Assembly (NCBI GenBank): GCA_016508695.1
Contig: VNKQ01000010.1
Span: 372,001-436,000, forward strand
Direction: 5' to 3'
Source: Hyphodiscus hymeniophilus
Taxonomy: Eukaryota; Ascomycota; Leotiomycetes; Helotiales; Hyphodiscaceae
DNA length: 64,000 nt
In this document: piece after piece, positions 55,229 through 64,000 of the stretch
How positions within the stretch are numbered: the stretch's first letter is position 1
Layout of the letters: each line of letters begins with the position of its first letter
The notes under the pieces: generated by a model
Told to the model about the DNA's origin: nothing
The model's input: the letters and a program-made list of their open reading frames with translations, nothing else
The model's database searches: none
Made by a program: the position numbers and the translations under genes

Positions 55229-55773
55229 TTACAGTGTGTATCGCAGGTTAGCAGCACGAGCAATTTGCAAGAGGTCCATTGAGTCTTTCTCCTCCACTAT
55301 CATGCCCAGCAACGTGGCTGTAGCATGCAACAGAGGCTTTTGGTAAGGTTTATCGTACGGAGCTAGCCAAGACATACTCGCAGTTTCGAAAAACCTCGAA
55401 TACAGCCCAGCGAAGCCCCAGTCAAGAAGGCAAATCGTGTTGTTTTTCTCGAGGATCATATTGTGTCGACATAGATCCAGATAGCCTTTTGGACAATGCC
55501 ATGCAGGAATTTTCTGCTGAAAGAAACGGTAAACACGAGGAACGTGAACAATGCTTGGATTTGCGTTTTGATGTGCGAATATTTGCGTTCCTCCCTCAGA
55601 AGCCGCGACACCGTGACCAATTTGGCCGCTACGTCGTGCGGGAGCTTGAGTCTTGACCACCCTGTCCCCTTCTTTATAGTCCCAATGATACCGTTCTCTT
55701 TCTCGGCCTGATGGCACAATTCAATTACCCATAACTGGATGGCATTGTGAATGTCCCAAGTTGAAGCCGTCAT
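55229..55773 (-). pseudogene. decayed aminoglycoside-phosphotransferase-like (APH) gene
   Basis: Relic of a fungal kinase-fold phosphotransferase. From 55773 the frame reads STWDIHNAIQLWV, then LPHDVAAKLVTVSRLLREE and YSHIK; it then shifts at the AAAAC run near 55571 and resumes as NANPSIVHVPRVYRFFQ. The text then jumps to CPKGYLDLCRHNMILEKNN, LLDWGFAGLYSRFFE and AANLRYTL. The middle of the protein (hinge and substrate region, usually over 100 residues) is missing between VYRFFQ and CPKGY. The catalytic-loop motif, normally HxDLxxxN, reads YLDLCRHN, so the His is replaced by Tyr. The metal-binding LLDW is kept. These changes indicate a nonfunctional copy. Confidence 0.7.
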
Positions 55774-57871
55774 GGATACGAAATTTGATACGAAGATGGC
55801 ATGCAGCAGTGGGTGCAGTGGTTTGCTTTTCCCAACAGTAGTCCGAGTTTTGGTTCCACTTCTGCCGGACGACGAAAGAAGGAATCAGCACTGGCTCCAA
55901 GCGAATACACTTACTATCTTCTACAGCGGCTGTACTTCATTCACTATAATTCCACTCGAATCTGGTGTTGGGTTGAAATACGAAGTACAAATTCATTTGC
56001 GATTTGGTAGGTATCTCTGGACTTTGGGATTTTGATACAGAAGACTGTGATGGAAGCTCTAGCATCCTGTCACGAGGTTGTATTTCTTGAGGCATAAACA
56101 AAGAGAAGAGCAATGCTGCGGAGTTGAGTGACAAATGACTTGAAAAGCTTTACAAGAATGAAGCTGACATCACGTGACTGAGATCGGGAGTGGATTTCTT
56201 TATCCACCTTTTAGCAGTGGGGAAAGAACTGCCGTCTCTAAGAGTATACGGGCAGATACTAGAGAAACAGACTCCGAAAAAAGTCCCTGCCACCTCCGAA
56301 ATCTGGTGTTCGTTCCACCAGTGTAGACTTGACGGACTTGATATCCGTTTTAAGAGGTGCTCACTCCGTGCATAGCAGATCTGACAAGGAAATGCTTTCA
56401 ATGTCTTGTAGTAGACAGTATGAGGAGTTTAATTGGCATTGGTAGACTGCAGTCAGCTTGAGGCTGCTTATTGGATTGGATCATGTGCGGTGTATTTGAG
56501 TTGAGTATTCGTCACAGAGCCTATAGATGGATGTGTCAGCTTCGAGAGGAAGGGAAAAGGCACGATGCTTAGACCACTGGTGGACTCTCTTTGGCTGGAG
56601 CTGTTTCGCACCGGGATTTTGCATGGATTGGTCTGGAATTGTTGGCAAATAACGGGCGTCTCGACCCCGGATTACCCTTTGTCCATCAGACGCCAAGACT
56701 ACCCCGCAACCAACTGTGGAGGATTTCCGGCGAAACAACCACCTCTGCCTGCATCGAGTCCAACACCTGGATGATTTGAGAATTCTGCATCAAGATGAGT
56801 TTCTCGGCCTTACAAATGGATGAGAATGGGAAGGTTCAAAATTGCCGTCTTTAGAACAAGCTAATAAGTAAGAAGGAGGACTCGTGATGCTCGGAGAGAT
56901 ACCGAGATACACAATTGTGGGGTAGTCAGTATACTCCGAGATATATCCGACTTATCGATTGTGTATAGGAGGGGAGGGGAGATGCCAGCTTACTTGTGTG
57001 TTACCAGCCAGTTTACCCCGCGTCAGCTGCAATGGAATCTACAGCAAAGGCGTCTGAGAAGCTGTATCGACAAAGAAATGACCGATGAAGAAATAAAAAC
57101 TTACGGGTTACATATTAGATAGAGAGAGAATGTTCTTAAGAGCTCATTAAGCTCAAATTTGACCCGGCTGTCATAGCTTTCCGAAAGCAACATGCCGAGA
57201 GCACCGAAGAAAGCTGTGCTCCAAACGCTAAATCCACCCGGAAACGTGGATCGTGAGATGGGATAATGCTCCGTACCGTGAAGTAGCACACTCTAGAACT
57301 GCTCTGTATGGTCAGCCTGGATGTTTCTGGGTCAAAAGGGGTGGAGTAGGGGCAATGGCTGCGGATGACGGTTATGCAATACTGCTGAAAGGGGAAAGGG
57401 GAAGGAAGGAAGAGGGGAAACATTGACACATTTATAAAGAGAGAGGGATGCCCGTCTCATTGATCTGATCTCTTCTCTTTGTACCAAGCTGCGAATCACC
57501 ACGCAATTCAGCAACGCATCTCAACGACCCCTCCACACAGCATCCGACATCCTACAAGGTAAGTCAAGTTTACAATCATCCGCACAAATACTATCCAGTC
57601 AATCACCCAGCCAGCCAACCATGTTGCTGCATCTCCTCAGATTTACCATTGCCGAAGTCACCTCCTATCACCTTCCTATCTATCTTTGTATTGCGTACCT
57701 ACGTAGTGGCTGGGGGTGGTAAATCGCTGACGTGCCTATTCATGCAGCTCCACCCCGCATCAACCCCGCGAGACATCTCCGAGCTCCCCCCAGAACTCAC
57801 ACGCCCTCCTACCTTTATATCTTACGAACGAACCTCAAACTCACCCATCATAATTCAATAAATCAGTCAAA
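55774..57871. other. intergenic region and leader of formate dehydrogenase
   Basis: No gene is supported between 55774 and about 57450. The last part is the upstream and leader region of the formate dehydrogenase gene, including a likely leader intron. Confidence 0.45.
57559..57747 (+). other. probable 5' UTR intron of formate dehydrogenase
   Basis: Donor GTAAGT at 57559, branch-like CTGAC near 57728 and acceptor CAG at 57745-57747, upstream of the start codon at 57872. It is 189 nt, longer than coding introns here. Confidence 0.5.
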
Positions 57872-59379
57872 ATGGTATTACTCACTCGTTCAATCTGCCG
57901 TTTGGCACGCGCTCCTACAACATCGAGATCCCTCTTCACAGCTGCCGTCGCGAGGCCGACCCCAACCGTCGTGTCTCGTGGCGCTCAAGCTCTCCGTCAA
58001 CACAATCTTGGAAGCATCAGAACGCTGACAGGGAAACGTGAAAAGGTCAAGGTACTCCTTGTTTTGTATGATGGCAAGAAGCACGCCGAGGAGGTAAGCA
58101 GTCCCAATACCACTTCCCCGCCTGGTCCTCAATTGAGCCCCTCGTTTGGAGTGGGAGTTTCAATTGCGACGAGGTCGATTGGCCCGTACTTACCATCAAT
58201 CAGGTCCCGGAACTTTTAGGCACAACTGAGAACGAGCTTGGTATTCGCAAATGGCTCGAGGATCAAGGACACACTCTCGTCACCACCTCTGATAAGGAGG
58301 GCGAGAACTCCAAATTCGACCAAGAACTGGTCGACGCTGAAGTTATCATCACCACACCGTATGCTTTCCTTTAATCTTCTCGATTGGTCTAGACTAATAT
58401 CCAGCTCGCAGTTTCCACCCCGGTTACCTTACTGCCGAGCGTCTCGCAAAGGCTAAGAAGCTCAAGATCGCCATCACAGCAGGTATCGGATCCGACCATG
58501 TGGACCTAAACGCAGCAAATAAGACCAATGGCGGAGTTACCGTCGCAGAAGTCACCGGCTCAAACGTCGTCTCCGTCGCGGAGCATGTCGTTATGACCAT
58601 TCTCGTCCTCGTCCGCAACTTCGTTCCCGCACACGAGCAAATCCAAGCTGGTGAATGGGACGTCGCTGCCGCCGCAAAGAACGAGTTCGATCTTGAGGGC
58701 AAGGTTGTCGGTACCGTCGCTGTTGGACGTATTGGTGAGCGTGTCTTGAGACGTCTCAAGCCTTTCGACTGCAAAGAGCTCCTTTACTTCGACTACCAAC
58801 CCTTAAAGCCTGAGGTTGAGAAGGAGATTGGTTGCCGAAGAGTTGATAGCTTGGAGGAGATGTTGGCACAGTGTGATGTTGTTACCATCAACTGCCCACT
58901 GCACGAGAAGACACGCGGCTTGTTCAACAAGGAATTGATTTCCAAGATGAAGAAGGGTACGTCAATTTTCCAAGCATTCATATTCTCTAATACTGACTCT
59001 TGTAGGCTCGTGGCTTGTTAACACCGCCCGAGGCGCCATCGTCGTCAAGGAAGATGTTGCCGAAGCTCTTAAGTCTGGCCACCTCCGCGGTTACGGAGGA
59101 GATGTCTGGTTCCCTCAACCAGCACCAAAAGATCACCCGCTCCGCTACGCCAAGAACCCCTTCGGCGGCGGAAATGCTATGGTTCCCCACATGTCCGGAA
59201 CCTCGCTCGATGCCCAAAAGAGATACGCAGACGGTACCAAGGCTATTCTCCAATCTTACCTCTCTGGCAAGCACGATTACCGTCCCGAGGATCTGATCGT
59301 CATTGATGGTGACTATGCGACAAAGGCTTATGGTGAGCGTGCTAAGGCTTCTGGATCGAGCGGTGCGAATAAGGCATAA
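57872..59379 (+). CDS. FDH1: NAD-dependent formate dehydrogenase
   Basis: Oxidises formate to CO2 with NAD. Exons 57872-58093, 58204-58358, 58412-58956, 59006-59379; introns 110, 53 and 49 nt; product 431 aa. The first 58 residues are rich in Arg, Ser and Ala without acidic residues (MVLLTRSICRLARAP ... SIRTLTGKR), the profile of a mitochondrial presequence; the catalytic part starts at VKVLLVLYDGKKH. Family motifs are complete: AGIGSDHVDLNAA, NVVSVAEHVVMTIL, nucleotide loop GTVAVGRIGERVLRRL, NCPLHEKTRG, VNTARGAIV (catalytic Arg), DVWFPQPAPKDHPLR and PHMSGTSLDAQKRY (catalytic His). Start at the ATG preceding the presequence; the next Met is inside the enzyme, so a cytosolic form would need a different transcript. 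Confidence 0.93.
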
Positions 59380-61939
59380 ATTGGATGAATAGGGGAAAGT
59401 CACGGAATTTCAAGGCAAAATCTGTTTATAACCTCATCTTGACAATTGAGCTTCCAATTTAGCCTCTTTCGATGGGTTGTTCATTCTTTCAAGAGAGTAG
59501 AGCGAATGTGCATTCACGTCCATGGCGTCAAGAATCCCTCCATCTAAGCTCTTTCGTCCGTAGACTCATTCATATAGAGTATACGTTTACTGTAGGTCCG
59601 AATTCTAATCAGGGAAAAGTCACAATCCGCAAACATGTCACAGCGTGCGAGTGAGTGACAACAGTGAAATCGGATGAAATTTCAAGTCCAATCAACTCGA
59701 GGCATCGGCCCTCCCTCCCAAACCTTGCAAGCTGCAAGACCCGGAGACGAGCTTCACATCGGACGGGATGACATGACATGGGCGCGGGCGGGCTTGGAGA
59801 TGGGAGGGGGAAAAAATGTTATATTGCAGGACCAAGGGGGTCGGATAAGCTTAAAGCTTGGTGTGGGCGGTGGCTTCCGAGCGGGCTCTTGGCTAAGGTA
59901 CTTGGAACTTGAAGCTCGAAGCTCGGATGGCGGATGGCGGGTGGTCTGGTCGCCGCGAACTGCATACTGTGGCGACGAGATGGGTACTGTGTCCGGGAGG
60001 ACTGTGAATTCTGGAGTGCGCTGGATATCGGACGAGATTGGGTAAGGTAGTAGGCATGAATATCATCTTTTTTCTCCGGAGATGGGTGCAGTAGTGTGTG
60101 TGTGTGTGTGTGTGGTGGGAGGGGTCTACACGCTGAGAATATCTAGACTTGTCAAGCTTGATTTACAAAGAGGAGCGAATTGATCGATCATGACAGCGTG
60201 ATGGCATCGTGGGGTTAGATTCCAGGAAGACTATGTATGGAGGTTGTGGTAAAGGTACACAACATCGCAAAACTGGGGAAACGGGTGAGACCACACGGCG
60301 ATGATCGAGATAATGAGATTTCATAACTTGAGAACTTGAGGTCTAGACCGTCCCATAGCCAGAAAGCCTCCGGTTCTTCTCCCGCTCTGACTTATACATC
60401 GAGGAAGCACGCAATACCCAACGGGTTGAGAGATAGGGCCAAAAGGGTTCCCACTCTTTATCGATCAAAATAAGGGGGTCGTTGAGGGTCACGTGCCTCG
60501 ATTCATAAGCGGATTTCCTCCTCGAATCGATCCATTTTCATCTAACCTCATCCTCGTAACTATCACGCATATCTCTAGCTCGGGGTGCATCACTGCACAA
60601 TGCTCTCGTCTATTGTTTGTTCATTGTGAAGAGTTGGCAGTGTTCGAAGAGACAACGGTCGCCGTCAGGAACCTTTATCGCGAAGAAGTTTCATCTCATA
60701 TCGTGAGACTCTCCGAGCTTCATACAACGCCACAGCACAGCGGGACATGCCAACAACCCGTGTTCGGAGCCTCCGGGCACAACTGATCGGAAACGGATCG
60801 TCTCATTCACCCTGCACGAACTGGTGGCTCTGCCACCGGTTCTATCTCTGGGTCGTGCTTGTGGTTCTCCTCGAGATGGCGGAGCGATGAGTTCATTGTG
60901 ACAGGCTAGTTTCCTGATTTCAATGGTTGGGACCATCACGAATGAGAGATTCTCGAGTTGAAAATGACGAATAAGTGTTTCCTCATCTAGAAAGTATTTG
61001 AGATGCTTCTCGGAGACCAGCTTGAGGACTGTGCGAGCATCGGATTTCCGGTAGACGACTTTCTGTCAATGCCTTTATGATATCTTTGGCCCCATCTTTG
61101 GAAGATTCCATGGAAGTAACCAGCTGCAGAACGACATCTTTTATTACTAGTCTATTCCCGCCCTGGCATGAATTCATGGACTCCCCTGTCAAAGGCCAAG
61201 CTTTGGCCTGCTTAGCGAGGTTCTGCGACGACATCGAAACCTCAAATGTGCCTCGTCAATGCTCTCATACTCAGAGTGCCTCAAGACCCAAGCACCCCAG
61301 AGAGCAAACTTTCCACCGCAGCAGCCAATCTCACTCTCAGCCAGGCCGCAGACATTGCAAGAAACTTTGCTTATTGGATACAATTGCATTCCCGGACACC
61401 CTTCAGAACTCCAAAATCCAGACGAAGTGGGTTACTCAGGTCTTGAGCCTCTTTCGTTCCAGAACCACACCAGAGAAACTTGAAACCGGTAGCCAGTGGC
61501 AACATAAACTCCGGAATACAGGTTCTCTCCCAGCACATGGACGTACGTCAGGCGCCGGGCTCGAGGCCTCCCGCGCGCTGACCACTCCCATAGGCTACCT
61601 AGGTTCTTTCCTTATACTTCATGCATTCCTTTAGTCGCAAATCTTCAGTATTCTGGGGATTTTGCTGTCAGTCTGTCGTTGCTCCTTCCTTTCTCTCACA
61701 TTCGCTTCTTACACTGCTGGCTCAGATACTTGTTTCATTTATTTTTGCCCACCTTTCTGGCCTATCGGTGGTTGTCATTGCTTAATATCATCGCAGGCTC
61801 GAGCAGTTCTATTTTCTACCAGCACACTCCTTCGACAACATATCCGATATTCATGACTTAGACAACATTGCAAGGCAACGCTGCGGCTCGCTGCCTACAA
61901 CTACACTGGTAAGACTAGTGGCCGACTTCTCTGGTGGGA
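59380..61939. other. intergenic region with a GT repeat
   Basis: About 2.5 kb. A (GT)10 tract lies at 60094-60114. Overlapping frames near 60980-61640 on both strands show no family, so none is called. Confidence 0.45.
60094..60114 (+). repeat. (GT)10 microsatellite
   Basis: Ten and a half GT units in an intergenic region. Confidence 0.95.
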
Positions 61940-64000
61940 ATGGCGAGCTCCGTGAAGTTTTTGATGGCGCGGGGAATGAATGGAACTGGGGTCGCTCAAT
62001 TACATCAAATGGCATCGAATAAATCTGAAGGGCATACCGCGACACTGCGGCTGATCAACAATCTTGTCTTCGCCGAGAGCAAGTCAATCCGGACTTCAAC
62101 AATTATTCTGGCTTGTTTCAACATTTTAGCATCAGCTTCCACTGCTGCAAGTATTCTTTACGACTGTTACTGGGCCTCAAAACGGTGCAGTCCGAAATTC
62201 AAGGCCTCGTATGTTACAAATTCCTGAGAAAGAAGATAATCGACAGTGTTGACTGGAGCCTAGGAAATTTTGCCTATCGTCAATCCATCCAGCGGAAACA
62301 TTCCCTTTGATACTTGCATTTGGAATTGTCATTCAAGGTATTGCGTTTGCTGCGGTGCAAGCACAGGGACTCACTGCCCTGGCCACAAAAGGATGTTCAA
62401 CAATCGCACAATTCATGTGGCCTGGTAAGATAAAATATGTAGTATGAAGAGACAACTCTGACGAAAGTAGCAATCATGATTGTACCTTATATACAGTGCG
62501 TCTTCGCTCTCGAGTGCAGCCTTCGATCCTTACGAAAAATCCCGTTCCAGGCGAGGGGCAAATACGACGTTACAATATGCTGTGGAACAATTACATTGAT
62601 GTTGATTGGGACGTGGGTCCCATCGCATATCTTTCCCGAACACGATATTTGCTTCGCATCGCTGCTGTGGTTTATCTCAAGATATGGAGAAGCGGGCCTC
62701 ATAATCCTGTCATCAGTGGGCGGCGTCCTCTTGATTAGCGCTGTCACAATCTTTACCAGATTATCCAAAGTGGCCATGATTGATGAGCATCAGAGGATAG
62801 CTGCTTCACGGATGGTATACTATCTCGTCTTGGGGATTGTATCAATGGTGAGTCGAGCCGAAAAAAATCTGCGCATAGTTTTTCTAACGATTTCTAGGCC
62901 TTTGTAATACCTTACTTTGCTTCTCTGACAATTGGCCATGGCGACATCAAGGCTTCCATGATGGCGACTGTGGTTCTCAACTTATCTGGGTTAATGAGTG
63001 GTCTTCTTCATCTCTTCCTCCGGTCGAATACCGCAACAACAGCGTTCGGACCAAAGAATGGACGGCAGTGGAACAAAGCCAAGCACCAAATCCGTATGTG
63101 GGGACCAAACGAATTGGCTTTTGGTACTCAGCTATTTGATCCAGTGCCGGGGCCTCGAACTCCAGTACGAGACCTGGAGAGTCGGGCAGATAGCCGAGCA
63201 AGCTTAGTAGAACCCGAGAAAGGTCGCATCATCAACTTGGATCCACTCAGCAGTCCCTCATTTAGTCCGCCCAGGTACAATAAGCTAGTTTCAAATCCGA
63301 ATGCTGTCGAGCAGATGGCAATAATGCCGACTGTACCTGAACAAATAGCAGAGCCAGCATCCGCTACTCGAGGGCATGCACGAAAACAATCATATTCTTT
63401 ATTTCCTCCCGAGATGACAAGCCCGACGAAGGGTGCTCAACAGAATGCTAGACCTGCAGAGTCTATTTACGACATCAGTAATCTGGCGCCACCACCTCCA
63501 ATCTTTGGACTAGGAGTGTCTCGACATCGTCGAGATTCGTCGATCGCGTCATCAGCCACTGTGCAAATTGGATTGCGACTATCACATGCTCCCACATCGT
63601 CCCTGGAGGACGCGTCTACTCTGGCACTTCCCCAAACTACATACAGCGCTCTCCCATCGACGACATTCAATGCAAATGCTGCAAAACCAACTACTTCGAT
63701 ACCTTTGTCGACGTTCAATGCGCACACACCCTCGCCTCTGAAAGTACAAACACAGAATTTCACTACACTTGAACCTCCGTTGCGGTCACCAAGGAGGCCC
63801 AGTCCATTAAAAATGAGCGTGATTCCGCCTGCACAGTCATCGCCTGTGCCCGCGAGTATAAATAAGCTATTACCGCCCACGCCGAAGCCGTTGACCTCGG
63901 TGATTCGCAAATCAAACACCATATTGAGTCCAACTGTCTATTCGCCGCAAAAGAAAATTCCTGCACCTTCGCCAGTTGTGTCAACTCGACAATCAACAAC
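61940..64000 (+). CDS. multi-pass membrane protein, GPCR-like, partial at the right edge
   Basis: Exons 61940-62208, 62264-62424, 62471-62847 and 62898 onward, open to the window end; introns 55, 46 and 50 nt. At least 636 residues are visible. Hydrophobic segments include TIILACFNILASASTAA, LILAFGIVIQGIAFAAV, IMIVPYIQCVFALE, TLMLIGTWVP, LIILSSVGGVLLISAVTIF, MVYYLVLGIVSMAFVIPYF and MMATVVLNLSGLMSGLLHLF, consistent with about seven helices. The block LIDEHQRIAASR-like (here IDEHQRIAASRMVYYL) and FLRSNTATTAFGPK, then WGPNELAFG, belong to an unnamed Pezizomycotina membrane-protein family I recognise. A long Ser/Pro-rich cytoplasmic tail follows. A receptor role is inference from topology. The start at the ATG of MASSVKF follows an in-frame TAG; an upstream exon cannot be excluded. 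Confidence 0.75.

Noticed and set aside
1..64000. tRNA, rRNA or CRISPR features
   Set aside because: I scanned for B-box-like GGTTCGA sequences and regularly spaced repeats and found no convincing candidate; the short tandem arrays are minisatellites.

Overview
The window is nuclear DNA of a filamentous ascomycete (Pezizomycotina). Most genes carry several short GT-AG introns of about 45-60 nt, coding genes lie on both strands, and the gene set is eukaryotic housekeeping plus typical mould genes. The eL28 ribosomal protein, the DUF2015-type and DUF2423-type small proteins and the Tup1/RcoA form fit Pezizomycotina; a Leotiomycete-like origin is my impression, not a demonstrated placement. I see no rRNA, tRNA or CRISPR.

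Layout. 0.5-9 kb: CBP80 (cap binding) and SF3B4 (U2 snRNP) converge, then an FLX1-type mitochondrial carrier and RMP1 (RNase MRP). 9.7-13 kb: a Ser/Thr-rich single-pass membrane protein and a CAF16-type ABC ATPase whose frame is broken by one base. 13.4-17.4 kb: ELP2 and URM1 head to head; the two proteins act in the two branches of wobble-uridine (mcm5s2U34) tRNA modification. 19.5-21.4 kb: an AZF1-like C2H2 regulator with two GC-AG introns, followed by about 8 kb without a recognisable gene. 29.5-41.4 kb: a dense block with LAS21/GPI7, a DUF2423 protein, a SIZ/PIAS SUMO ligase, TRS33, cytosolic malate dehydrogenase, ribosomal protein eL28 and a DUF2015 protein. 44.8-48.7 kb: TUP1 and ERG3. 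49-57 kb: a decayed, repeat-rich stretch with a helicase-like relic, a tyrosine-recombinase (Crypton-like) relic bracketed by direct repeats, minisatellites and a broken phosphotransferase gene; one intact peroxiredoxin sits inside it. 57.8-64 kb: formate dehydrogenase and a multi-pass membrane protein cut off by the right edge.

Exon joins below were worked out by hand from splice signals, reading phase and family similarity; summed CDS lengths are multiples of three wherever a complete gene is given. Several genes (URM1, eL28, peroxiredoxin, the 5' parts of SIZ1 and TRS33) become visible only after splicing.

I found no clear undescribed multi-gene system. The best leads are the shared ELP2/URM1 upstream region, the paired GC-AG introns in equivalent zinc-finger positions, and the recombinase relic with its RIP-like damage and flanking repeats.
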